Part shown: positions 53,534-64,000 of the stretch, one piece after another | How positions within the stretch are numbered: position 1 is the stretch's first letter | Layout: each line of letters starts with the position of its first letter | Assembly (NCBI GenBank): GCA_023213395.1 | Contig: CM041465.1 | Coordinates: 73,415,741-73,479,740 of the forward strand | Direction: 5' to 3' | DNA from: Cycas panzhihuaensis | Taxonomy: Eukaryota > Cycadophyta | DNA length: 64,000 nucleotides | Notes under the pieces: generated by a model | Seen by the model: only the letters and a program-made list of their open reading frames with translations | Database searches by the model: none | Told to the model about the DNA's origin: nothing | Program-made: the position numbers and the translations under genes

Positions 53534-53545
53534 GCTCTGATAACA
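53534..53545 (-). other. Primer-binding site of element E
   Basis: Minus-strand TGTTATCAGAGC has one change from TGGTATCAGAGC and lies two bases from the 5' LTR. Confidence 0.9.
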
Positions 53546-53547
53546 AA

Positions 53548-54119
53548 TGTGGAAAATGGGCATTAGGCCACATTAGTCCCAAGATCATAAGTACAAGCAT
53601 AATACTGAAAATGCATGAAAGCATGAAAGAGCATAAAGAGAAATAGGAGCAAGAGAAAATGATACCCAATATGTGGAGTTGAAATTGGTCCAACCTCCCA
53701 AGAAGAAACAGTTTGATTAGCAAACTGATATCATAACAATACAACTCCAGCTCTCCTTATGAGACAATGAGGAGAGGTCTCATTATATAGAGTGAAATGA
53801 GAGACCTAAGGCCTTGGATGTTTGACAAGTGTCAAACATCCAAGATACATGACTTGGATCATGAGCAAAAGTGCTTGGATCCTCACCTAAGGCCTTGGAT
53901 GTTTGACAAGTGTCAAACATCCAAGATACATGACTTGGATCAAGTGCAAAAGTGCATGAGGGTCCATTTGACCCTTTAGTGACAACGTTGTGTCACTAGA
54001 AAGAATGTGGGTGTGCACTTTATCACTTAAGTGATAAGTCACCCCTAAAGTAAAAAGGTGCATATATTACATGAAAAATAAAAGTACATTAACTTAACAT
54101 TTAAACATAAGGTTTAACA
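53548..54119 (-). repeat. 5' LTR of element E
   Basis: 572-bp direct repeat of 46689-47268, followed by the CTTTC target duplication. Confidence 0.96.
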
Positions 54120-54124
54120 CTTTC

Positions 54125-54252
54125 TAGTCATGAAAGTGGTCAAACACATCTGACTTGTTTTTCAAGAAATAAACCTAGGCCTTTATGGTGTAATCATCTA
54201 CAAACACCAAAGTATAGCGAGCTCTGGATATTGGAGGGTTTGATAGAGGACC
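54125..54252 (-). pseudogene. Integrase fragment of element F between E and N
   Basis: Minus-strand GPLSNPPISRARYTLVFVDD, then YFLKNKSDVFDHFHD, matching GPLPNPSISGARYTLVFVDD of C. It joins 46688 across E. Similarity to the same protein may extend a little to the right (RSWETHSYVMGP), which overlaps the end of the next fragment of F. Confidence 0.82.
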
Positions 54253-56729
54253 CATCACATAAGAATGTGTTTCCCAGCTTCTGGGAACACTATCAACACA
54301 ACGACATAGGTAAGTGTAGGTACGCATCTCCATCTTCATTTCCTATTACATTTGTTATGCTATTTTGTTTTATGTGATGCACGATTGATTGCTAGACCTA
54401 TGCTTGCTTGACTTGCTTGGCTTGCCTGTGCCTTCTTTCATGCTGATGACGACTAGGACTCTGGTCCAATGGCCTTAAAGCCCCCCATATCGGTGCATCA
54501 ATTGGAAAGGGAAGCTCTCCGCATATCTGCAACTCTCTTTTTTGGCCCATTCTCATTCATTTAGTCTCGTTTCTCCCCCACAACTATTGGTCATCCCTCA
54601 TTTCAAGTTTTAGGACTGGCTTTAGAGCGGCCTTAGGATAGGGTTAGGGCCCCCATTTTACAATTTGCTACTGCACCGCTACTATTTTTTGTGCAGAAAG
54701 CAGTACTACAGAGCAATTCGTGGTATCGCAGATACATTTGCAGTACTATAGATTTGTTTGTAGTAGGATTGTTGTAGCTCTCGGCCGTGGCTCTAACGAC
54801 TAAACGACTCTTTTTGCCACCTTGTTTTGTGGGTCCGGGATGTCACATCAGCCCAAGTCGGCTCGTCGCACACTAGAGAACCTCATTGGACCTCCAATTT
54901 CATTTTTTATTTAATTTTTTATAAGAATTAAATTTTCCCTCCTTAGTTCCATCCATGGTTTTAGGTGGTGGTTTCTCCACCTTGTAGGCATGAAACCACC
55001 ACCCCCTCACCTTGTTTTTTCCTATAAAAGCCCTCCAATTTGAGGGTAGAATGACATACATCTTCCATTCTTCTTACAATACTGAAATGCTATCGAAATT
55101 CTGCCACAACGACCCTTCTACTCTTGGTACAACTTGCATGCTTTTGGAGCTAATGTGAAGAAGTTGGAGATCAACCCTAATGCAGGCAAGGAAGCATTAG
55201 AGAGCTTCACATTGGGCGGCCATCGCTTCTTACCTCTCCATTGGATTGGGCATCCCCCATCCTACCTTGGTTGCTATTTTGTGAGACTCCATCTCACCCT
55301 TCTCCTTCTTGCTTTGTTGTTATTATGTTGCATAGTTAGGGTTGTTTGGATTTGGTAGCTTTCCCTTTTGTTGCAATAGTAGGAGATAAGGTTGGATTTG
55401 CTTGATCTCTCCTTACCTTTTTGCATACACCTTCTATTGAGTTGCAAGTTCATGTTGGAGAGACTCTCCTTAGTACAACTAAGGAAACCACCTTTGTAGG
55501 GGAGGCCACGCCATTCTGAGGCACCTCTCCCCTCCTTGCTTCATATTTATTTTTGTTGCCATTCTACTATTTGTTGCATATACATGCATATATACTCCAT
55601 GACTATATATTGGTTAACTTTTTCATGCAATTAGATTTATTGAAAGATTGTTAGGGTAGCCCTTCCTCTAGATCTAACTTGCATGTATGAGAAGAGGCAA
55701 CCCTCCACCATTCACCTTAGGGTTTGAAGAAGGTGCATCTCAACAAGGTAAGCACCCCCTATCTTTTGCACTTGTTGTTGCATTATTCTTTTACTTCTTC
55801 CTTTCATTGCTCTCCACTCATCGTCTTTCCATTTAGGGCGGGTAAGTGGAGCCTCCTTTATTCCGTTTCAACCAGCAACACAAGCATTTGGAAAGGAGGA
55901 CAAAGAGAGGCAAGGAAGACCGTTGTCACCAACCATCTACTAAATCTGGGTGCACTTCTATCCTCTTCTCTTTAGCTATTTTATATTCTTGTTATTATTC
56001 TCACTCTACTCCCCATCGTAAGAATTCCTTCGCCCCTATTATTTGTTCCTTTTTTAGTTGCATAATCTATTGAAAAGGGAAAATAAGAAAGTAGGGGAGG
56101 GTTTCTTGCATAGTGGAAAATAAAGGGAAATTAATTTGTAAGAAAGGAAATAGGTTTGCTTTCCCCTTTTGTTTTAGCAAAAAGGAATATTAAAAGCAAG
56201 GAGTGTTTTGGGATAGGGACGCATGTAGGAAATGAGCATTCACCTTTCCTCCTCTTTGTTCCCCCTTCGATTGCATCTATTTTCCTTTCCCTTAATTAGC
56301 ATGCATGCTTCTTTTTAGAGAAGAAAGAAGAGAGTGTTGAAGGAAGAGAGAGTGAGGTTTCTTTACTTGATTTGTACCTTTCTTTTATTTCCTTTTTGAT
56401 TTCCAAACAACATAACAACAAAACCCAACCATACCCCTCTTGCCCTACCAAGTGGGCCTGTGCCTATTTATCCCTTCTCTCTCTCTCTTTCTCCCTTTTT
56501 TTTATTTGCCATGTTGGCCCCTTATCAAGGGAGTTTACCCAACCGTGGCCATTTTCTCCAAAACCCTAAGCAAAGGGAAAGGGACTGCGCCTGCATGTTC
56601 TCGAATCCACCCCCCCGAGGTGCATGAGCACCCTACATGGGCCACCTAGGACTTCTTTACACCCCATACTAGGTCCCACACCCTAGGCCTAGCTCTCCAC
56701 GATGTTTTTTGTTTTAGGTACCCCCGGCA
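54253..56729. mobile_element. Insertion N: 2.5-kb segment in the integrase of F, possible solo LTR
   Basis: F's integrase reading is split here. GGACC occurs at both edges (54248-54252 and 56730-56734), a likely 5-bp target duplication. On the minus strand the insert starts TGCCGGGGGTACC and ends GTGATG, so it lacks the usual CA end. A TATA-like CCTATAAAAGCCC lies near 55022 on the plus strand, followed by a pyrimidine-rich stretch, as in a long LTR. No pol motif or long coding frame. The orientation is undecided. Confidence 0.5.
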
Positions 56730-56734
56730 GGACC

Positions 56735-57150
56735 GATCTCAAAATGTACAAGCTTTAGCTTCTCCTTGGCTCTCCAGGCATGATCTTGAGTAAAAGGATA
56801 GCGATGATGCTTCCCGTATATACACCCTTCACATACACCTTCTAAACATAAAATATGGGGCAAATCTCCCACCATTTTCAACCTCTTCATAAGTGTAATG
56901 CTTCTGTAATTAAGGTGCCCAAGGTATTCATGCCACAATTTACTCAAGTCATTAGTGTCAGTAACAAAGGCATAGAACCGATTCTGGGATTGAAATTTCT
57001 TATACGCCCAAAAATTATCCCTCACTTTTCTGGTAGCAATGATAAAGAAATTATGTTTCAAGTCGTTAATCAAGCATTCATCTTTATAAAGCTCAACCTT
57101 CATACCTTGTTTGCAAATCTCTCAAGCTGAAAGCAAATTCATCTTCATCT
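56735..57150 (-). pseudogene. Pre-integrase and integrase start of element F
   Basis: The minus-strand open frame 57103-56714 reads MKVELYKDECLINDLKHNFF, LWHEYLGHLNYRSITLMKRL and CEGCIYGKHHRYPFTQDHAW, and ends KLKLVHFEIGP at the N junction. Zinc ligands HxxxxH and CxxC are intact, including the His lost in C. The first catalytic site reads HFE where C has HSD. It aligns with C 5890-6270. Confidence 0.87.
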
Positions 57151-57550
57151 TAGGTACATAATACCTCCCTTTAAATTTGTCTCCTACCAAGGATATATCG
57201 CCAACACCTTCAACAGGTAACATGTTGGCATATCCAAGGGTAATTTTGGTAGTCCTAGAATCAACACTCCATGCATCAAAGTTTTGCTTCTGAAAAAAGA
57301 TATGATTCTATGCTCCAGAGTCCAAAATCTAATAATCTCTTTAACTTGATTTGGCTTACAAGGTTGAAATTCTGACACAATGTGCTATGACATTCCTCCC
57401 CTTACCGTCTTGGCTAGCTTTGCATTTGTCTCATCTTTTGAACCAACAATTCTTCTCTTTGTGGCCTTCCTTTTTGTAGTAGTTGCATTTTCTAGTGAAT
57501 TTCTTTCTTCTCTCGAGATGTATCTTCTGTCTTTTGTGTGGACTTTTCTT
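57151..57550 (-). pseudogene. Protease and zinc knuckle region of element F
   Basis: The minus strand shows a garbled retropepsin site (RFWTLEHRIISFFR, where C has YWVLDSGVQKHIS) in the frame 57378-57184, and a Lys-rich segment with CNYYKKEGHKEKNCWFKR-like residues near 57480-57400. The catalytic DSG appears lost. Order and spacing match C. Confidence 0.65.
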
Positions 57551-57985
57551 CCTAAACAGTCCATTTCCTTTGCATCTTCATAACTAAGGCATGATTCAAA
57601 ATGGAACCAATAAGCATCCCATGATGTTTAAGCTTGGCATCCTCAGTTAGAATGAGATTTTTAATATTTTCAAATGATTCACCCGCCATTACTTCATCTC
57701 TCCCATGGATAGTCTGGAAAGTTCCAAATGCAGTTGGTAGCTTCGACATGATCACTGTAAACAACAACGCATCATCAATTGAGTTTGGTTTCAACTCTTC
57801 CAACTTGTTCTTCAAATCAGTGACTTTTTCAACTAAGCATTTATGTTGGTTTCATCTTCCACTTTAGAGTTGAGAAGCTCCAACATCAAAACAAGACGTC
57901 TATTGGTATTTTTCTTTTCAAGTGTTTCATACAGCTTAGCCCAAATTTCATCTGGTTGCTCAAGGTTATGAACCACTGCTCTCTG
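57551..57985 (-). pseudogene. Gag of element F, N-terminus missing
   Basis: The minus strand begins RAVVHNLEQPDEIWAKLYET, LEKKNTNRRLVLMLELLNSK and VEDETNINA, a stop, then the open frame 57815-57552: MKNKLEELKPNSIDDALLFT, LPTAFGTFQTIHGRDEVMAG, KLKHHGMLIGS. It aligns with C from about residue 75. It keeps the five bases whose loss shifts the frame in C. The sequence right of 57985 no longer matches, so F is truncated here. Confidence 0.87.
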
Positions 57986-60900
57986 GGTTTGGAGATTTGG
58001 ATGCATGATGTTTTTCTGAATGGTGGTAGAAGTGAGGGCATTTCAAAGTGCAATGTCATTTGCATAGTTTTTCTCTCTTCATTGCTTGCTTCAAGTGAGA
58101 TTTGGTTTAATGTAAAGCACTCATATGTGATGTGCTTTAAGACTTAAGTGTAGTTTAAAGTTCTCTTTTTTAATCTTAACTTTCATTTTAATTCTTTTTT
58201 AGTATTGTGCACAAGATCCTATGTAGGATTGACTAGGATTCATTAGATTGAATTAGGCTTCATTGCTAATTTGATGAGATTTTGTTAGGGATTTGACTAG
58301 TTTCGTGGACGTTTTGCTTAGTGAACCCCTAGTTGAGCATAAACTCGAATAGAATAATTATGTTAGAGTTCAAGCCAAGTTTCTGAACTCAATTAAGTGG
58401 CCTTGCAAGTTTGCAAACTTGATAAGTTCAATAATTTTTCCACCCCTATACCTAACAAACCCATAGTTGTGCAACATAGGTTATAATTTCAAAGACCACC
58501 AAAATTGTCCCTATGTTGAGAGTCACCAGATGTGGACTTGACATTGACCAAAACCTTTACTTATATGTTCTTTTCCTAGACACTCATAGTACTACATAAC
58601 AAGTATAGAGGGGAAAAGATTATTGGCTTTAGCAAAATCTTTGGAAACAAGGCCAAGTTTTTGCTATAACATCTCTTCTTCTTTCAACTAGGTGCATGAT
58701 TCTATAAAAAACATAGAAACAAAGTGATTCCCAACAAATTAATGTCAATTTAATGCAAATCTTAATGTTAAAAAGCAAATCAACATTTATTAGCTCATCA
58801 AGAAGGATGCTAAAGCATAAAGTTTGCTTATTAAGTGAAGATCCATTCAGAATGTACATTTTTTTCTACATATATAATGCTAGTTTAAATGAAGTTCCTT
58901 GCATGCATTTTAGTTGCTAACATCTTAACTTGGGATTTAAAAGAACTTATTTCATCTACTTTTGAAAGATGAATTGATTGTTGGATTATCACTTTCTAAT
59001 GTTGGGATTGTGCTTTGCATTGATGCAATAATTTAGCCTTGCTTCAATGAGCTTGCCTTAGAAAAAATTAAGATAAAAGTAAATCTTTTGATCATGAGAA
59101 AATAAAACCCAATCACTATAACCAAGGGAAGTGAAATAACTAATGAAAAAATACAACTGTTGAAATGGAATAAACATCCTTACTAAAAGTCTGTCATCTC
59201 CACAAGTGTAAAAGACATGTTTCGATATTTCTTAAAAATTGAATCAGGGCCCAAATACATGTCAAAAAGAGCGTGGCACAAAATTGGTGATGGAATCATT
59301 GCCCGTACGCTGGTAACAATAATGATGACTTGTTAATATATCATGAAGTTTGCTTCCCTTTTCATCAAAAAAAATGATCATGTAAATTTGAAGTCAAACA
59401 CATTTCCCAAATTAGTTCTGTGCATGCAAGAATCTAACTTAAAACCATTCATTCAATTTGTAAAGCAAACCAAAAATCTATCAATTTTTCATTATAAGTG
59501 TAATAATTGCATAATCCACAATTATTTGTGTTGTTAGCAAAATTGCAAAGAAATATAAATTAAAGCCAAGACCAAAATAGTCTTGCACATAATAATACAA
59601 CCAACAAACTCATCAAAAAATGAAATGACATGATAACTACTTAGATAAGCACCACTTGAGATAAGGATGACAAAGATCGTTTTTGATCTCTTATAATGGG
59701 CCTCCTTAGGCCATCCACTCAAATAACGTGAACTTAGTTGCACATCCAATTTAGGAGTGAACATAATTAGAGAAATACCAAGGTGAAAGTGGGTTCCTCC
59801 TCTTGTTCCTAGAGATGCGGCGATTGTAAGGTAGCTAGTTCTATAGATTAAATGGGAGAATGCAAGAATGGCTTAGGAATTATCCAAGATCTGATCAACA
59901 GAGATTCAATGGATCATCTATGAAGTTTAGAATCAAAATATGGAGCTTTCCTTTGATTTCATGCGGTAGAAGGTAATTCTTGCAAATATTTTGAATTGGA
60001 CTAAGCTCTAGCTTATTTGTACCAAAGTGACACTTGGTTGTTGATATCCCTCTTCCCACAAGCAAGAATTGCATTCTCTTCCTAATAGATTAGTTTGGTT
60101 CATAAAGTTTCAATAGTCAATTTATGAGGAGAGCATCGGGTTTCAATATCATGTGGTCCCCTAGCCTAGCCTTTTTGATAAAGTATGCTAGATTTTGAGA
60201 TGTTGTATGTGTAGTAAAAGGTATGTGTTGGCTCAACTGGCTTGGAAAGGTTATTATTAACTCAATGAATCTTGAAACATATTTTACTTTTTAATTTGAT
60301 TGACCACAATGCTTAGAGACCATGGTAATTAGAGTAGGCATTGTGGTGGTGAACAGCCTAAGAATTTTTTTTGTTGCAAATGATGATTCATCATTAAGAT
60401 GAGAGAAGCGCTCAGATTCCATCTCAAGAGTGATAGATACTGCTTGGGAGATCATGGCTGAGGAGGTGTAGGACATGATGTTTGGGTGTTCAAGTGTTTA
60501 GTGGCATAGATGCCTTATGTAAACAACTAGACTTTCCCCATGAATCTACATTACAAGTTAAATTAAACTTGGCAACATGTGAATAAAGCTAAAGAAGGTG
60601 ACATGAGAACTAATTTTGGATTGTTGGGTAATTAAAATAGCCAATTTCCTTGCATGCAAATGAAAGAGAAATGAATGACATATTAGAGAGTTTTTTGACA
60701 TTTATGGAAAAGTTGTGCAGGTTTGTGGAAGAGCTCCAATAGCATTATAATGATGAATCTTGAGAAGTTCATGTAGGAAGCTAGAATATTCTTATATACC
60801 TTGGTTGTATTATGTAGGCTTTGGCATGTCGACCACTTGGACTTTTAACTTTAGTTTTATGCTCATGAAGTGAATGATGCACACATATTCTTCTACTTTC

Positions 60901-62106
60901 TCTTTTTCAAACATGAGAATGTTGGATAGGGCCTTCATGTTTGTTGTCAATGCATATGTGCATCTTTGTTACCAAGGTATCAACCTATTGGGAAATCCCA
61001 GTGGGCTCATATTGATAATCTCTACCAAGTGACAATATTAATGTTACGCATTTATCATTCCTATTTGTATTTCTCTCCACTTAGTTTGTCATTCAATCAT
61101 TCAAATAAATGGCATCATGAAATGGGAAAAATCACAATATACTATCAAATGCTTGTCATTACTTGGAATACTCTATGGTTTTAATCAATGATAGGAGAAG
61201 ATACAAACACTTTTGCTGAAATTGATAATTTAACTTACCTGAAAATTGAACTTATACACTATATTTTCCAATAGTTCCTAACATGATTAAACTCATCCTA
61301 TCTAAAAAGTTATTAAGTAGTTATTAATCATTTGATTTATTACATAATATTATCTAAGCACTTATTGTTAATAATTTATTTAGTTAAATATTATTTGTTC
61401 ATAGATCAAATGCTATTATGGATAAACCAAACTTTTCATATGGATGATCCAAAGTCATTTCTCACATACTAAGATCTTTATCTTGAGTTCCAACTTATAA
61501 GGTTCATAGTAATGAAACCAACCTTGGCTTGACTATTCACTTCATCTATTTGTTATAACTCAAGTAGTTTGAAACATGGAAACTGAAACCACAACACATG
61601 AAAATGTCAATTTCAAAAATTCCTAGGAATGCAAAAATGGTTATACACACACATACACAATTGAAAGAGAAATGGAGACATTGCCATTATAAAATGTCAA
61701 AATGACATGGAGATTTAATCATAAATTTAGTTTTTATAATGAATATCAAATATATCATTATACATCAAAAATCATCAAGATTATCATGAGATCAATCTTA
61801 ATAGCTCACTCAACCAATTGTTGGAAAAGGTGCTTCTCCTAGAGAATGTAATATAGGAACATGCATGTGAGGTGAAAAGTGCAGAGAATCAAAGATTTGG
61901 AATTGATTAGACTCCAGGTCCATGTTTTTGGAATTAACATCTAAAAATTGTAAAGGCCTCTCATTTTTTATACTTCACCTTCCCACAAGAAAGAATGTAG
62001 TGGATTTCACATCCACTACCCAAAATAAGGTAAGTTTTGATAAATATTTTTTGAAGAAATATACTTTATTGTATTGAATTGAAATTATGTTATGTTTACT
62101 TGGTTC
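57986..62106. other. AT-rich region without recognised genes
   Basis: Four kilobases with no LTR, primer site, purine tract or pol motif. A 61-codon minus-strand ORF with a true ATG (60476-60291, starting MSYTSSAMISQAVSITLEME) has no recognised domain, and other short frames are unremarkable. A short CA-rich run lies near 61645-61660. Confidence 0.6.
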
Positions 62107-62320
62107 TGTTAGAAAGTAATGTTTTATCTTAAGTTTGTAGGGTAAGTTCATTAGAGAAAGGGGGTGATGTCATTAAACCCTTATTACTCTTAATGTAAAC
62201 AGTTGGTTGTGATTAAACCACATAACAATTATACAACTTCAATGTATAAAAGGAGAGATTCCTCTCACAATCAATGATACACTTCTATTCATCTTTCAAT
62301 TGCATTGTCTGAATTCAATA
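62107..62320 (+). repeat. 5' LTR of element I
   Basis: About 214 bp from TGTTAGAAAGTAATG to TTCAATA, where the expected final CA is TA. The start and TGTTTTATCT resemble B's LTR, but most of the sequence differs. TGTATAAAAGGAG near 62244-62256 is a TATA-box candidate. Confidence 0.8.
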
Positions 62321-62332
62321 TGGTATCAGAGT
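62321..62332 (+). other. Primer-binding site of element I
   Basis: TGGTATCAGAGT, one base from the canonical tRNA-Met site, directly after the LTR. Confidence 0.92.
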
Positions 62333-62994
62333 AGGCTCTTTGCTTATAAAGAATTAATTCTCTGGAAATCAGGAGATCAAGTCAATTGAAGAGGCATTGA
62401 ATCAAGACCATTTGAAGAGGGTTAAGACATTCATCAAGCGAAAGCTTCTGACAGAGTTCTATCTTCTATGTACAGACCAGAGTACAGATTTGTATCACTG
62501 TATGAACATCAAAAATCAAAGTTGTCAAAATCGTACCAAACTCACCAGGATTGTAGATCAGAGTCTCCTCAACATTTTTTCCTTTTGCACCAACATGATT
62601 CAAGGCTTTTCTGAAGGGGTTTTGACCAATTTTCAGTCGCACAGGTTTAAAGGCCATTTTTCTCAGTTTCTTCTCAAAAAATCACTCAAATCTCGGGTAT
62701 TTAATATCTCAATCTCTTTCTAAGACTACATTGAAGAGTTTGAGTCAGATCTTAGCATTTTTTTCAGATTTTCTTAGTTTTTTCTCCAAAAGTCATAGAA
62801 CCCTAGGCGCGTAGATTTGGAGCTTCTTCTTGTCATTTCTATTAGTCCAAAAAGGTTTTTGGGAAAATAACAGCAGATTTGGATACCCATTTGCAAGATC
62901 TATAAGTTGGGACCATTTTTTGTTTCATCCGTACACTTTTGATTTCGTACAGCAATACAGTCCCTGCCTTCAAAAATAAATCCTTGTTTTAATC
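62333..62994 (+). other. Leader of element I
   Basis: About 660 bp between the primer site and the gag ATG. An open frame at 62397-62723 has no recognised domain and does not extend into gag. Confidence 0.65.
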
Positions 62995-63900
62995 ATGGCC
63001 TCCCCTATTCTAGGGCTTAATGAAACTGATAAATTAACTGGAAACAACTATCATGTCTGGAAGATCAAAATGGAAGCATTCCTATGAGCAAAAAGTGCCT
63101 AGAAAATTGCTACTGGTCAAGAAAGTATGCTTGAAACTGAAGGTGATGCCCAAAAAAACTTTAAGGAAACAAATAACATTGGAATAATAACCTTAAAAAT
63201 GTTAGTGTCAGATCTTCTGATATATATTGACAAGTCCAATCCTGCTCCCAAATCTGGAAAACCTTTGAAAATCTATATGCTCAAAGGAACAGAGCCAAAA
63301 TCATATAACTGTTCAAGTTAACAATGAAAGAAACATAAACAATAGCAGATTTTATTCATAAAGTTACTACAATTTGGAAAGATCTCTTGAGCCTTTGGTG
63401 ACATTTACGAAAAGAAGTGGTAGAAATGGTAGCAGGAAAACTTCCAAAAAGTTTTGATGTGACCATCAACACCCTGACTAATACTGGCAAAATTGAAGGC
63501 TTGACTCTTGATGAACTAACCGGAATGCTGCTAAGATAGGAAGAAAGAAACAGGAGATATGAAGATAGCGCCAAGCTAGAAGATGCATTCGTAACAAGTT
63601 GAACATAGGAGGCTCAAGGGGACGAGGTTGATTTAGAGGCAGAGGACAAACATAGGATTCCAGACCTGTATCGCGAGGAAGGTGGTCAGAGAATAGAGGA
63701 CGTGGTTGAATGTATCCCCCGAGGGATGCTCAAGTTTGTTTCAACTATGGCAAAATTGGATATTTTTCAAGCTAGTGTCATGCATTTGATGTTTGTTATC
63801 GTTGTGGGCAGTCAAGACACTGCCCCTATCAATGTCCTCAACGGAGAGCTGAAATCTAGAGAGGGAAGAGACTAGTTAGAAACTACAACAAAGAGCAAGT
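62995..63900 (+). pseudogene. Gag of element I with two zinc knuckles
   Basis: The ATG at 62995 opens MASPILGLNETDKLTGNNYH and continues VWKIKMEAFL before a stop. The core is broken by several stops and frameshifts, but the same segments as in B are recognisable, for example FIHKVTTIWKDLL and EMVAGKLPKSFDVTINTLTN near 63350-63480. A first knuckle (FNYGKIGYFSSxCH) has lost Cys and His residues. The second, CYRCGQSRHCPYQC at 63794-63835, keeps all four ligands. Lys/Glu-rich sequence leads into the protease. The two-knuckle layout matches B. Confidence 0.85.
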
Positions 63901-64000
63901 AGAAGAAGAAGAAACAACTTTTATTGTAGCTCTGTCAGCCAATCTTCATGAAAAGAATGTTTGGTACATTGACTCCGGGGCATCACGGCACATGACAAAT
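63901..64000 (+). pseudogene. Protease start of element I, cut by the window end
   Basis: EEETTFIVALSANLHEKNVW then YIDSGASRHMTN. The DSG active site (Asp codon at 63971-63973) is intact, unlike the DLG of B. It is listed as a pseudogene because the gag upstream is broken; the remainder of the frame is outside the window. Confidence 0.85.

Larger units (their letters stand above)
46689..54119 (-). mobile_element. Element E: recent Ty1-copia insertion in the integrase of F
   Basis: LTRs at 46689-47268 (580 bp) and 53548-54119 (572 bp) differ by an 8-bp microrepeat and about two substitutions. The target duplication CTTTC (46684-46688 and 54120-54124) is perfect. The minus-strand order is leader, gag, protease, integrase, RT, RNase H. 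It is the same family as D and lies tail to tail with it. Confidence 0.97.
36800..57985 (-). mobile_element. Element F: old C-family copia, split by D, E and N
   Basis: Five minus-strand blocks read in order as one copia element of the same family as C: 3' LTR to RT (36800-38633), RT start to integrase (45727-46688), integrase (54125-54252), integrase to gag (56735-57985). Frames rejoin across the CATCT and CTTTC target duplications of D and E. About 4.2 kb of F survives. The gag N-terminus, leader and 5' LTR are missing at the right end, where similarity to C stops near 57985. Confidence 0.9.
62107..64000 (+). mobile_element. Element I: B-family copia, 5' part, running off the window
   Basis: A 5' LTR, a primer site, a leader, gag and the protease active site are present. 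The gag aligns with that of B along its whole length. The rest, and the 3' LTR, lie beyond the window, so the flanking GGTTC (62102-62106) cannot be confirmed as a target duplication. Confidence 0.88.

Noticed and set aside
60291-60476. 61-codon minus-strand ORF with an ATG
   Set aside because: An in-frame stop lies just upstream, there is no recognised domain, and no neighbouring exon signal was seen. Its length is within chance expectation.
62397-62723. 108-codon ORF in the leader of I
   Set aside because: It starts with a non-ATG codon, is not in frame with gag, and the matching leader of B has no such frame.
1-64000. tRNA, rRNA or organelle DNA insertions
   Set aside because: No cloverleaf, rRNA core or organelle gene sequence was recognised by eye on either strand.

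Overview
This is plant nuclear DNA built almost entirely from LTR retrotransposons. I found no bacterial operons, rRNA, tRNA or organelle genes, and no intact host gene. The primer-binding sites match plant initiator tRNA-Met (TGGTATCAGAGC and close variants), Ty1-copia pol fragments dominate, and insertions are stacked deep. This suits a large-genome seed plant, possibly a gymnosperm, but the species cannot be fixed from the sequence. I lettered the elements A to N for reference.

Left stack (1-25363). Element A (minus, 3-23134) has 326/328-bp LTRs and carries only a gag relic. Two copia elements sit inside it. B (plus, 1649-12672, TSD AAAAT) itself contains C (plus, 3421-9208, TSD CATAC). 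H (minus, 13585-21112, TSD TACGT/TACGC) is the other. A appears to be inserted in J, whose tail with a minisatellite and 3' LTR follows at 23135-24961. J in turn appears to be inserted in K, whose leader, primer site and LTR lie at 24962-25363. C in B in A in J in K gives a five-level stack. LTR divergence counted by eye (A about 10%, H about 7.5%, B about 6.6%) agrees with that order.

Middle (25364-36800). Two old minus-strand gypsy relics come first. L has gag with two zinc knuckles, a TGGTGCC-type primer site and an LTR. M has gag, protease and RT pieces. From about 31.0 to 36.8 kb the DNA is not clearly retrotransposon. It holds weak minus-strand coding signals with membrane-like segments, a 72-bp tandem duplication, a perfect palindrome and long AT-rich stretches with microsatellites.

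Right stack (36800-57985). F is an old minus-strand copia of the C family. It is split by D (plus, 38634-45721, TSD CATCT), E (minus, 46689-54119, TSD CTTTC) and N, a 2.5-kb insertion flanked by GGACC. D and E belong to one family, to which H is a diverged relative. They lie tail to tail, forming a roughly 7-kb inverted repeat around a 967-bp spacer. Their LTR pairs are nearly identical, so both look recent, yet their reading frames are broken.

Right end. 57986-62106 is AT-rich and holds nothing I recognise. Element I (plus, from 62107), related to B, runs off the window at its protease active site.

Every pol gene here is a pseudogene in some respect. The best-preserved piece is the reverse transcriptase frame of C (7286-8017). 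The most interesting signals are the palindrome-rich LTRs and conserved leader shared by D, E and H, the D/E inverted pair, the gag-only element A, and the loss of all three integrase catalytic acids in H.
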